From positions 124,001-188,000 of the forward strand of contig CAXKVV010000246.1 in the NCBI GenBank assembly GCA_964058805.1: a DNA stretch of 64,000 bases, in the 5' to 3' direction. Of the stretch, positions 49,301-59,772 are shown piece by piece. The translations under genes and the position numbers were made by a program. The notes beneath the pieces are model-generated. The model did not search any database. It was not told where the DNA came from and saw only the letters and a list, made by a program, of their open reading frames with translations. The first letter of the stretch is position 1, and each line of letters opens with the position of its first letter. This DNA is from Schoenoplectus triqueter. Lineage: Eukaryota > Streptophyta > Magnoliopsida > Poales > Cyperaceae.

Positions 49301-52300
49301 GAGAGAGTGCGAAAAGATCTGCCTTCTATAATGGTTGGCTCAGTCGCCTCAGGATCAGTGAGAATCCCACATTCCAAGGCGATAGCTTTGGCTGTTTTGA
49401 GATTGTCTCCAGTGACCATGCGCACCTGTTTTTTATATGACAAACCAGTTCTGATTTAGTTACAAATAATTGACATTTAGTTAGTTTTTTGAGTTGTTCT
49501 CTTACCTTCACTCCAGCTCGGAAACAAAGCTGAACAGCATCTTTAACTCCAGGACGGCATGGATCCTAGAAAAATTATAAGTTAACAATGATTAAACAAT
49601 GAAATGGTAGTCTCTCACTTACACACATACCAGATAATCCTCACATTCAATTTACTTAAAAACAATGTAGCCAAATCACTCTTAGGTTCTTGTTTATTTA
49701 AAGTTCAATAGATTGTAATGAGTGTGACTTCAGCAGTCATGATAAATTATTGCAATGACAAGGGACGAGTATTACAGAGATTCAATTTTATAGTTGCATA
49801 CTACACAATGATACAAGACAAGGTATTAAAGGCTTTGTTGTTGTTGTTGTATACTACACAATGATACACAAAATAATGGCATTTCTGCTGGGGAGAAGTA
49901 GACGACTCTGAACTTCAGAAAAGTTGATCCACTCCAAGCACTTTGTAAACCATCAGAATTTAGTAATTATTACCTTTATACCAATTATACCAAGAAGCGC
50001 CAGTTCATTCTCAGGTATGGTCCAATCAGACCTCTCATCTTCTTTTGGCACTTTTTCAATTTCGAAGGGCCTATATGCAAAAGCAACACATCTGAGGCTA
50101 GCTGCTGCCATTTCTTCAATCATCTTCTTGAACTCTTCCATCTAAACTTTGACCATCCATCAGTTAACTTACAAAGTACAAGTAATAACTTTCACTTAGA
50201 TACAGTATATCAGATAGCGGAGCTGTAAAAGTGAGGTTTGCTTGACCTTGTCAAGTGTCATAGGCTGTGGGGAGCCACTAGAATCGAGCCAACTTGTACA
50301 ACAAGAGAGAACAATTTCAGCTGCACCTTTCCAGTGCAAACACACCTCTGAACCTCCCTGCATTGACAAACAAAGAAGGTCTATGTAGAAACTCTCATAG
50401 TACAAACTACAAACCTATAGATTAGTCTGGCAATATACATGTTAATTTAGTAAGACTAAGGTAGAATATTTAAAGTGTGTATAACTGAAAATTGATAACA
50501 CTGGACAGTTATGTGATGACCAACAACAGAACTTAAAAAGAAATGAAGTTGTTCAACCAGATATTAAGTACTCTGTTAAGAAAATAGTTCATTATTCCTT
50601 GAAAAAAATTCAAAACTTTAGTGTCACATTTATGGACAGACAAGGTATCCAACCGTATACTCACTAGAGCTTTTTTTTCCCGAGCCTCGACAATTAAAGC
50701 AACTGGTACAGCAGCATTAAATAAAGATGTATAAGCACTGCATACCTCACACAATTTTTATCTATTTGGATCGGGGTCTTTGATCTTTATGATTTCAGAT
50801 TTTTTTCATTTCTAGCCTTCCCCAATTTATTTGGGATTAAAGGCTTTGTTGTTGTAGTTGTTGTTGTTGTTATGAATAATGGAGGGAACTCAAGAAGATC
50901 TGATTACCACATGAACAGCAACCCCACCACGCTTTTTCTCAGAGTTGAAAGGGAAGACATGTAGGATTGATGATTTTGCCCTTGCTTCATTGAATATCAT
51001 CCCAAGCTATGTCAAACAATTTAAAAAAAAATACAATACAATGATGAGCACACTCTTGCCTCTAGAATAAGATGGTGATTTTTTAGGTTCTTTTTTCATT
51101 CATCTTATATAATGTTAAATTTAATTTTATGATTTTCTAATTCTATTAATTTCTTTACCTGTAGACCCCAAGAAAGAATTGCCTCTAGAATAAGATGGTG
51201 ATTTTTTTAGGTTATTTTTCCATTCATCTTATATAATGTTAAATTTAGTTTCACGATTTTCTAATTCTATTAACATCTTTACCTGTAGACCCCAAGAAAG
51301 AATTGCCTTCTCTGTGGGAGACCCAGTTACCTCTATTTCTTTTCCATCCTGTCAAGCAAGCCAGCAACTTATAAGTACATTGTATTATCTACTTCCATGA
51401 AATCTGGAAAAGTGTACACAAAATCATCAATGTTTTAAGGGTGAAATGTTTCTTAAATGATCAGCATTTTAGTTCATTATATTCTTTTTATAAGAAGCTG
51501 CTCATGAAAATAACCCTTTTATCTTATCATAATCTACAACAACAACAACAACATTACTATTATTGTTAGTACTATTATTATTATCATATTATCATCATCA
51601 TTATTGTCATTATTATCATTATCATTATTATTTTTTTATTATTTTCAACATCATCATTATTACTATCATTGATTTTTTATATTTGAGAACTTTGATATCT
51701 ATGCTTTCGCATTGGATTTCATTTCTAGCCTACCCCAATTTATTTGAGATTAAAGGCTTTGTTGTTGTTGTTGTATCTTATCATAATCTATTTAAAATAT
51801 TTACCTCTGGCATAAACACACTTCCAGATGTATTCTGAGCTATTCCTTCAATAAGGAGAGAAACTAATTTGTCGGATATCTGATATGACTTCTTTGAGTG
51901 ATCCATTTTGTCTCCTCCAACATATGCCTCCACAACTGTCATCTAATTTTTTAACCAAGAATATAAGGTAAAATCATTTAATATTATATAGTCATAAGAA
52001 AATTAAAAACGAGAAAACCTCAATTTACCTGATTCAATGTTAATGTACCAGTTTTGTCACTACAGATGGTTGTGGCAGAGCCCATAGTTTCACATGCTGA
52101 AAGCCTCCTCACCTGAAACGGAAATAATGTCGAATGACTATCTATTTTAGGGTTTTGGTTCTCTTGTATGATATTTTGTGTGTTTGCATGTGCATTTTTA
52201 TTCTTGTTGTTATCATTGTTGTAGTCTTTGGTTAAGAGCCAACATGCATGCACATGCAAGTCCATGCATGGAAGGAAGACATACCAGAGCCTTGTCAGCC

Positions 52301-55300
52301 ATCATTTTTCTCATGGAATAAGCTAGGCTACATCAATAAAAGAACATAGTAACATAAAAATATTAGAATATCACTGGCAGCGATAACTATATACAACGCT
52401 AATTATAAAAATATTTAATATTAAGAAGTGCTGAAATAATGAGAAATAAGTAGGCAAGTATACGTTAAGGTAACAGCAAGTGGTAGCCCTTCTGGCACAG
52501 CAACCACAACAATTGTTACCTGTTGATAAAAAAAGTAGTTCAAATTAGAATATATGAGAAAGTAATGATAACAATTATGATTGAAACAGCATAAATCTAT
52601 ATTTTAAACATGTTAATCGAAATTCAATTATTTTTTTTTTTTTGAGAAGCAGACAAATAGCCTACTCAAAATTCAATTAATTATTTGAAACATGGCATCA
52701 ATCATCATTCCTGAATAAAGACCTACTCATGTACAATTTCTTTTTTTTACGCTACCTGCTCATTCCTCAAGTTATTAAATACACAATTAAATGAATTAAA
52801 TAGATGAAATGCACTCGGTGGATGGCGACTTCATTTTTACGAACCCACCCACTAGCAGTCTTCATGATTTTCCCCATAGTGTGGAAAAGTTTTGAAAAAT
52901 GAACTCCATCTGATAAAAAAATTTAAAATTTTATAATGCTCACCGCGACTGTCAGAATTTTAACCACCCCATTTACAGCCTGCTTTGTACTTGTCTGTCC
53001 TTTTATATATTGGATGGTTCCATCAGCATTCTTTGTGTGCCCCAAGAAGTATCTACAAAGCAAAAGAAATAGAAAGTAGCAGAATAACCACGACAAAAAG
53101 AAGCAAATTTTCATTTTGCAAGATCATATGTGTTACCTTACAATAAGAACCACTAAAACAGCCGCTGCAACAGAGAGCCCAACTGCACCAATAAAAGTGG
53201 CAACTCCATTTAAACGCACCTTGGTTCAAACAGTAACACAAGGATATAATTACATACATACAAATAGGTCTATTTTTTTTTTCAAATTTTAGCTCACATG
53301 CACTTAATGAAATATTCACCAGGATATCATGTTTGATAATGAAAATTGATTATTTACACATGATAACCAACATAAAATATTATTCTCATATATTAAGCTG
53401 TGCTGCTGTTCTTTCCTGCCAAGATACTAATTAAGCCAAGAATATTATTCACTGAGTTAGGATGGATAGGATCTAAAAATAGTAAGCATTGTTCTAATTT
53501 AGTATCTGCTTCTGTAAATAACCTACGAATATTTTTGGGTTATGTGCATATGTACTACATAAATGGTTTTACATGTGTGAAATATTTAAGGGAAAAATAA
53601 AACCTGAAGTGGGGTTTCTTCACCATTGTCTTCTGATATGCTCGCCATCAACAAACCCCACTCGGTGTTAACACCAACAGCTGTAACCTGATAAGTAGTG
53701 TTATAAAAAATAAACATGGAGAAACTATTAACTTAATGGCTAAACTAACACATTTTTGTACCTTGTATATGATACATGTGTACTTTTTCCAAAACAAATA
53801 AATTTTAAACTCCAATGAAGAAAGTGTGCTTGGAACAATTCATAAATTTACCAGCATGGCTAAACTAACACATTTTTGTACCTTGTATATGATACATGTG
53901 TACTTTTTCCAAAACAAATAAATTTTAAACTCCAATGAAGAAAGTGTGCTTGGAACAATTCATAAATTTACCAGCATGGTGCCATAACCGTCAGCGACTT
54001 TGCATCCAGACATCAAGAATGGCGATTTCTGATCCTTCCGCACCTACGAAAAGAAAAGCAAAGAAAACATTGAGTCTCAAGCAGAATGTACTTGTCATAT
54101 TGTACAGCTGGTAGGAAGTAGCATATAACTCACTAATTTACTCTCTCCTGTCATGCTAGACTCATCAATAGAGAGAGAATGACCACTTATCAATACTCCA
54201 TCAGCTGGCACCTGGTCCAGTTTAAACTCTGTTAAAGGTATATGAATAATATATAGGAAACTGACAATACTATTAATTAATAAATTTAATACCTGATCAC
54301 CAATTTTTAATGGGACAACATCACCAACTACGAGGTCATATATCGAGACTGTCATCCTTCTACCACCTCGGATTACCTAGCATTCATCGACAAAAAGCTG
54401 CTATAGCATGCAAATTCTAGAATCTAATCAAATGGAATGTAAATATAAAAGAACCAATACCTCTAAGTGTATATTTTGCTTTTCCTCATTTAAATTTTGG
54501 AACTGAAGAGACTGTCTATAATCGCTGATAGCTAATGAAAAATAAAAATAAAAAAGTAACCAAAAATGAAATTTGCTGGCCCCAATATAATTTGCCAAAA
54601 AAGAAAGTAACAGCTGTCAAAAAGATTATGGAAAAATAAAATAAGCACATACCAGTAACAACTACAACCAAGATAACAGCAAAAGCTATGCTTGCACCAT
54701 CATACCAGCCCTCTTTTATCCCCTACATTCAACAACAAGAAAAATGATACAAGGTTTGTGAAATGTACTTAAACTGTTAAAAGTTGAAAGGAACTGGGCA
54801 TGCTCAAAAGCATAGATGTTGAATCATATTTTGTATCGTATCGTGTATCGTATATCCTATCGTATTATTAAGATACACTAAACTTGAGTTAAAACAACTA
54901 ATTAGACATATATTGTATTTTTTTTCTATTTGAGAATCATTATAATATAACATTTTATCACATTTATGCAGAACACTAGCACAACATGCATGCTGTGATA
55001 TGAACACTACTCTTATTATAGTTCTATGACAATCCAAATAACATAAATACTAACAAAAAATATATTTTCTTCCAATCAACCATATATAAATGCAATATAT
55101 ATTTTTAGAATGAAATACCAAATAGGAATTTAATATACATATTTATTTAATACATTAGAAAAAAAATAATTTTATATTTTTATTCAATATTTTTAGAGTA
55201 TCACTTATTTTCAGGTCAGGATTTGTTAGCGATTCACTAAGGATTCGTGCAAATCCCCTCTCCATAGACAAAAAGTGCAGATTCGTATCTATTGGTTTCG

Positions 55301-58300
55301 GAATTGTATCGTATCGTAAAATTCATATCTACTGACCTCTGAATCGCATCGTATCGTAAGATTCGTATCTTGAATCGTAAGATACTAACTTCTATGCTCA
55401 AAAGAAATAACAGAAAAACAGAAAGAATGCCTATATCTGATTAAAAAGATGAGATACCTCAGTTTTGATGCCTAACACAAGAGAAATCACAGCAGCCACC
55501 ATTAAGATAACAAGTGTCAGGTCTTGGCATGCTTCCCATAGGAAAACCTTTAAAAATAAGATTAAAAGATTGCCTAAAACAAAGGAAAATGATTAAGAGT
55601 ATAATCATTTATATAAGAGAAAAGAACTTACCAAAAAACTTCTTCCCTTTTTACGGGGGTAAGTATTTGAACCAAATGCAGCTCTCCTTTCTGACAAATC
55701 TGACTCATCTCCACTAATCCCCTTCTCAATGTCTGTTTTTAGCATAGTTTCTAGCCCTTTAATCTATACAGAAAAATAAAGTAAATTAAGAAGAGCTAAA
55801 GAAAATTCGAGCAGGAAATAATAATAAGAGGCTAAAAGAAGGGGGAGTAAGCACTTACCCCACCATATTCCTCAATAGCAGAAAAGTTGTGCTCTCTGGT
55901 CATTAAGGTGAGATGCTCTTCTCCAATTCCAAAGCCATTTTCACCCCCGTATCCCTCTAAATAAAATTGATAAATGATATATATCTTTAGTTAATTGCCA
56001 GTAAAAAAAAGAAAATAATATGTCACAAAAAGAACAAACAAGAAATTAAACGGGCTTGTACCAGGCAAAGGCCTTGGTCTGACATGTCTTTTTCCAGCTT
56101 CTTGAAAACGAAAAGCAGCCTGATCAAATCAACAGACAACATTAAGAATATTCAGAAACTTTCAAGAAAGGTGAGCTATGCTATATGGTTTAGGAGAAAA
56201 CTATACCCTGACAACATGAATATTGGCACGAATCTTCCTTCTGAGCTCTTCTTTTTGTTCTTCCTTTTTCAAGTCTAGAGTATATCTGAACCGACGTGAT
56301 GCATTTAGTACTATTGCCATTCTCTACATCAGGAAAAATATTATAGAATGTGAAAAAACTATTTGGCGTTTGCCAAGTAGTAAGCAAGTGCATCAATCTT
56401 GCAACATTTTACATAATCATGAACCACTGTCAACATGAAGAACAACCGAATAACCAATTGCTAAAGATAAGTACAAAGTTTTAACTTGCTCTTGTTCTGT
56501 AACTTTTCTTACTTCTTAGTATTTTCATTGTTTGTTTCAGGTGCATGATTATATTTAGCCTTTACAACACAGTAACAAATCCAGTGTATAACATTAGCTC
56601 AACTGCCAATAGCAGTGGAACTGGTGCAAACAAAGTGATACCACCTTAAGCTAACAACATAATGACGGAGTGCAGTAATCCGTCAGCCAATGTTTTATTA
56701 CCATGGTCCAACTGGTACTTCCAATTTTATGGGACCAATGAGAGGAATTCAAACAAAAGATAAGGAGGTACTAAATCCTAATTGATCATTTTATTTTGTC
56801 AAGATTATATGTGGCCTTTACATCAGGGTAAAATTAAAGGCTTTGTTGTTGTGTTTACATCAGGGTACAAAATCAAGTAAAACATTCTCCTCTTTGGATT
56901 TCCCTCTTTATGGACCAATGAGAGGGAATTCATATCAAAGTTTAGGAATACATTAAGCCTAGTTGAACCACCTTTTTTTCATAAATTATTGGCCTAAATG
57001 ACATACATGCCCCCAGAAGTACAGAAATAATGCTACAGTACACATCTCACTGAACAGTCCAATTGCAACCTTTATCAATGTTGTATTCATGCATTGATAA
57101 TATTCTCTCAATTAGACTGAAAAAGCAAGCATCCAGAAAGTGGCTCCAAATCTGCTGTTATTCTTGGAGAAGAATAGGGTCCCATTATCAATTCCAAAAA
57201 AATAGAAAAAAAATCCTAAAAATGAAAAAAGTTTATAGATATGTTATTTTACTTATAGATTGATAGCCTGTTAAATTTCATATAATTTGATTAATGTTTG
57301 ATAGTCCATCAAAGATAATCAAATTTAACAGTTTTTCATTAATATTTGTAACGGTTCCAAATTAACGGTCTTTGATGAACTATCAAACGTTAATGAAATT
57401 ATATGAAATTTGACAGTCTATAAATAAAATAATATATCTATAAACTTTTTCCTATTTTTAGGATTTTTTTTTTCTATTTTTCTATTTTTCTCCAAGAATA
57501 ACAGCAGATTTGGAGTCCCAGAAAGTAAGTATTGCTTGTGCTTAAAGGTATACTACAAGTAAATATCCTTTCGATACTGGGTAAAACAGTAAAAGTCCTT
57601 TCTAGGGCCTCTTTAATTAACCGTAGCAGTGGTTGATTCGCGATTCTTTTCAAAATTGTAGCAATAAAAACAAAGAGGAAATTGATTCCAGCGAAAACAT
57701 AAGTAGCCTTAATGCCAAGTTAGACAATATAGATGCAACAAACATCTCATCAACCAAGTATATCCAGAGACAACTGGGACTGAAGCAACCAGTGAACCTG
57801 TTTCAACTAAATGTTTGGTAGGATTTTGAGTCTTTGACAAATAGAATATTAATTCTTCATTCTGAGTGAAAACGAGAGACCGGAATTCAAGAAAACAATA
57901 GTCTATAGTGTAGTCCATAAAAACCAGTTAATTGCGCACTGAGATGGCAAAGAACTGAGCATAGAAGTAATAGTTATAATCGAGGGGCTTCTTCCATATC
58001 AAGAAATTTATTCAACTAAACAGTGTAGTCCATAAAATGAAAAAAAAATAAGAATTTTGCTTAATTATCATTTTTTTCCTTGTGCAAATTCGAAGTAGGA
58101 AGATACTAATAAGGGAACGGATACCCGCAGCTATAGAAAGTTGAAAATAATAATAATAATAATAAGAGGAGTCATTAACATCAGTGAGCTACTCTGACTG
58201 AATTCATAAGAAACAAAATAATTGATCGAGTTGCTCATAGTTTAGAAGCAATAAAAAAAATAGAAAGCGCTGAGAATACCAAAAGATAAAAAATAGAACT

Positions 58301-58417
58301 TACTCGCCAGCGTTTCAAGTGGTCTATGGGAGCTCCTTTGGGAGGAATCTCAAAGACACTCCCAGAAGATCTCCGACGATCGCCGGATCCCTCGCCGTAG
58401 GAGCGGTGGCGCTCCAT
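46364..58417 (-). CDS. ACA10-like: Autoinhibited Ca2+-ATPase, P-type IIB (ACA8/10 type)
   Basis: ATP-driven Ca2+ efflux pump; in Arabidopsis the ACA8/9/10 branch is at the plasma membrane and is activated when calmodulin binds the N terminus. I resolved 33 exons whose phases all close, giving 1058 aa, the usual length (exon list in the next entry). In order: N-terminal calmodulin-binding/autoinhibitory segment (about 34-56, LKRWR then [14 protein letters not shown]), TM1-2, TGES (299-302) of the actuator, PEGLP (429-433) in TM4, DKTGT with phosphorylated D472, KGAAE (592-596) in the nucleotide pocket, TGDN (700-703), TGDGTNDAP (776-784), and TM5-10 with [13 protein letters not shown] and [20 protein letters not shown]. 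No catalytic residue is missing. The tail ([11 protein letters not shown]) is unlike the basic, Ser-rich tails I know from homologues. Splice sites are GT-AG throughout; exon 25 has a weak donor (GTTGAA). Confidence 0.97.
47840..48060. mobile_element. Family G MITE fragment in an ACA intron
   Basis: In the intron between exons 28 and 29: AATATCAAATGATACTTGAA, AACACAATCAATCAATAAGT and TTTAAGAATGTC match the A+T-rich inverted-repeat family seen near 34035-34335 and 60590. Limits are approximate. Confidence 0.5.
49816..49850 (+). mobile_element. 35-bp TTG-tailed retro-insertion, 18-bp target duplication
   Basis: The perfect direct repeat ATACTACACAATGATACA (49798-49815 and 49851-49868) flanks 35 bp ending ATTAAAGGCTTTGTTGTTG with further TTG units. 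The inserted DNA is only the extreme 3' end of the plant RTE-LINE/SINE class with TTG tails. It lies in the intron between exons 22 and 23, antisense to the ACA gene. The target duplication marks target-primed reverse transcription with extreme 5' truncation. Confidence 0.85.
50803..50873 (+). mobile_element. TTG-tailed LINE/SINE 3' end
   Basis: The sequence CCCCAATTTATTTGGGATTA, then AAAGGCTTTGTTGTTG and more TTG units, is the 3' end of the same retroelement family. It lies in the intron between exons 20 and 21. The 5' limit is unclear; it may reach back to about 50760. No target duplication was found. Confidence 0.65.
51056..51302. repeat. Tandem duplication (~123 bp) across the exon 19 donor
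   Basis: Copy 51056-51178 and copy 51179-51302 are about 95% alike, with a few substitutions and 1-bp indels. The unit includes, on the minus strand, the last 25 or so nt of exon 19 and its donor (GGGGTCTACAG|GTAAAG). The real donor is in the upstream copy (exon end 51283). A second, identical-looking donor sits 124 nt further into the intron (51159/51158). Confidence 0.9.
51537..51774 (+). mobile_element. 238-bp TTG-tailed retroelement, 16-bp target duplication
   Basis: ATCTTATCATAATCTA flanks it at 51521-51536 and 51775-51790. The insert starts with CAACAACAACAAC, runs through ATT/ATC simple sequence, and ends CCCCAATTTATTTGAGATTA then AAAGGCTTTGTTGTTG and further TTG units. It lies in the intron between exons 18 and 19, antisense to the host gene. 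The CAA start and TTG end may reflect the element's own structure or a twin-primed inversion. Confidence 0.8.
53736..53979. repeat. Perfect 120-bp tandem duplication across the exon 11 donor
   Basis: Bases 53736-53855 and 53856-53975 are identical, and the shared ATGG runs on to 53979. On the minus strand each unit carries the end of exon 11 with its donor (CATGCTG|GTAAATTT) plus 100 or so nt of intron. The true exon end is 53972, and the copied donor is at 53852/53851. The spacing is a multiple of three, but TGA follows in frame soon after the first donor (GTA AAT TTA TGA). Lack of divergence makes it recent or an assembly artefact. Confidence 0.93.
54811..55396. mobile_element. hAT-type MITE in ACA intron 6, 8-bp target duplication
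   Basis: The direct repeat CTCAAAAG (54803-54810 and 55397-55404) flanks inverted ends CATAGATGTTGAATC on the left and the complement of CATAGAAGTTAGTATC on the right. The subterminal parts on both sides are full of TATCGTATCGTA words, in opposite orientation. The middle is A+T-rich and non-coding. The 8-bp duplication and short inverted ends fit a non-autonomous hAT element. Confidence 0.8.
56831..56853 (+). mobile_element. 23-bp TTG-tailed retro-insertion, 14-bp target duplication
   Basis: TTTACATCAGGGTA occurs at 56817-56830 and 56854-56867. Between them is AAATTAAAGGCTTTG followed by TTGTTGTG, the last bases of the same retroelement family. It lies in intron 1 of the ACA gene, in the same antisense orientation as the other copies. 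Confidence 0.8.
57142..57517. mobile_element. MULE-type MITE, family D copy 1 (ACA intron 1)
   Basis: The 9-bp direct repeat CCAGAAAGT flanks it at 57133-57141 and 57518-57526. The ends are inverted: GGCTCCAAATCTGCTGTTAT and, complemented, GACTCCAAATCTGCTGTTAT. Symmetry continues through ATAGATTGATAGCCTGTTAA and its counterpart for about 170 bp per arm. A 9-bp duplication with long inverted repeats indicates a Mutator-derived MITE. Copy 2 lies upstream of the same gene. Confidence 0.85.
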
Positions 58418-58730
58418 TTTCCCTTCTCACAGGAGAGATGACACCTCGCTGTCGCCTAGATCGAGTATACGCTGTTCAAAAGTTGAAAGAGAAACTACAC
58501 AAAACGGGAGCAGAGCAAAAGCCGAAGCGAGAGAAATGTGACTTGTGAGCGTTCTAATGGAGTGTACTTTTCAAGCCCATGATAACGTTTGGAAAGAAAT
58601 TTAATAACTTATTTATGGTATCTTATCTTTTGAACAAACTGAATTTTTGCAATAAACGATTTGGAATATTTGATATCTAATTTATTAATTTGGGAATAAT
58701 TTCCTTGTTCTCTCTATATACGGCTTCAAA
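58418..58730 (-). promoter_or_regulatory. ACA 5' leader and promoter region
   Basis: A compact stretch of mixed composition between the ACA start codon and the family D element. No clear TATA box is visible. A short upstream frame (MGLKSTLH, ATG at about 58585) would matter only if transcription begins above it. The proximal promoter is therefore short or includes the MITE. Confidence 0.4.
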
Positions 58731-59124
58731 TCTACTGTTATTCTGAGAGAAAAAATAGAGTTCTGTTATTTATTTTGAAAAAATAAAAAAAAATCTGAAA
58801 AATAGAAAAAATTTATAGATATATTCTTTTATTTGTAGATTGATAGTCCGTTAAATTTCATGTAATTTCATTAATTTTTAATACTTCATCAAATATTATC
58901 AAATTTAATGGTCTTTCACTAATATTTGTAACGGTTTCAAATTAACAGTTTTTGATAGAACTATCAAACGTTAATGAAATTATATAAAATTTGAATAGTT
59001 ATCAATCTATAAATAAAATAACATATTTATAAAAAAATTCTATTTTTCAAAAAAAAAAATCTATTTTCTTGAAATAAATAACAGAATTCTATTCTTCTCG
59101 GAAAATTACAGCAGTTTTGAAGCC
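58731..59124. mobile_element. MULE-type MITE, family D copy 2 (upstream of ACA)
   Basis: The same architecture and shared words as copy 1 (GGCTTCAAATCTACTGTTAT, GATTGATAGTCCGTTAAATT, AACTATCAAACGTTAATGAA). The flanks are CTCTATATA (58722-58730) and CTCTATGTA (59125-59133), a 9-bp duplication with one mismatch, so it is older than copy 1. It lies about 310 bp upstream of the ACA start codon, within or just beyond the promoter. Confidence 0.8.
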
Positions 59125-59133
59125 CTCTATGTA

Positions 59134-59772
59134 CTCTGTACTCTATAGCCTATGGTGTGGTGTATACAACTTCCCGCCTTCTCTTCGCTATTTACCTTTA
59201 TCCCTCTCTATGTTGATGCCTGATCAAGGTGAGCTCTCTGCACCGGCTATTTCTACGCTAGTGCACACTAAAACAAACTTACTGTGCATTGCCACGTGTG
59301 AAGTAAATTTAAACTTCTTTTCTTCCCAATTTCATTGTTCACTGACTTTTATTTTGATATTTTAATTTAAAAATTTTCATATTGAGAACTAAAAAATGGA
59401 GGTGATAAGTATATTGTTGCCACGTAAACAGGGGAGCAGGATGTAATGATGATATCCTTAGCTTTGGTGCGAAGCTGAGCTGATGAGATGTCCTGAATTA
59501 GGGATTTTCCAAATAAAAAACAAATACAAACAAAAGAAGGGATTCAAAATGTCGAAATCAAATAGGCTATGGTGAGTAGCTGGACTGCTTTTTTCAATAA
59601 AGAAAAAATAAAAATAAAAAGAGGAAGTAGCTGGATGAATTGCATGCCAGACACCTAACACCTTGGAGTTTTCTCTCCGACTAAAAATAATCGGAGAAGA
59701 ACTTTCGGAAGATCAACGGGGATGGTTATCGATTGAGTTATAATCGGTTATTTAAATGTCAATTTATTATGA
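59134..59772. other. Intergenic, nothing recognised
   Basis: No gene supported. The short frames lack motifs. Confidence 0.4.

Larger units (their letters stand above)
46364..58417 (-). other. ACA10-like: Exon map of the ACA gene
   Basis: Coding exons in transcript order (higher coordinate first): 58417-58304, 56323-56207, 56119-56062, 55956-55859, 55763-55632, 55547-55458, 54722-54653, 54531-54461, 54376-54293, 54211-54134, 54043-53972, 53687-53604, 53219-53137, 53052-52944, 52519-52464, 52327-52285, 52112-52029, 51942-51805, 51348-51283, 51006-50908, 50357-50247, 50141-49974, 49565-49506, 49425-49264, 48849-48733, 48655-48557, 48466-48329, 48213-48113, 47470-47425, 47321-47187, 47096-46989, 46895-46804, 46457-46364. 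They sum to 3177 nt. Each was chosen from GT-AG sites plus continuity with the conserved pump sequence. Exons 3/4, 7/8, 13/14, 15/16, 28/29 and 32/33 share split codons; the other junctions are phase 0. UTRs were not resolved. Confidence 0.9.

Noticed and set aside
50533..50754. Minus-strand frame with [17 protein letters not shown]
   Set aside because: It looked like an organelle or extra ACA exon segment, but the pump sequence is complete without it and I could not match it to any family.
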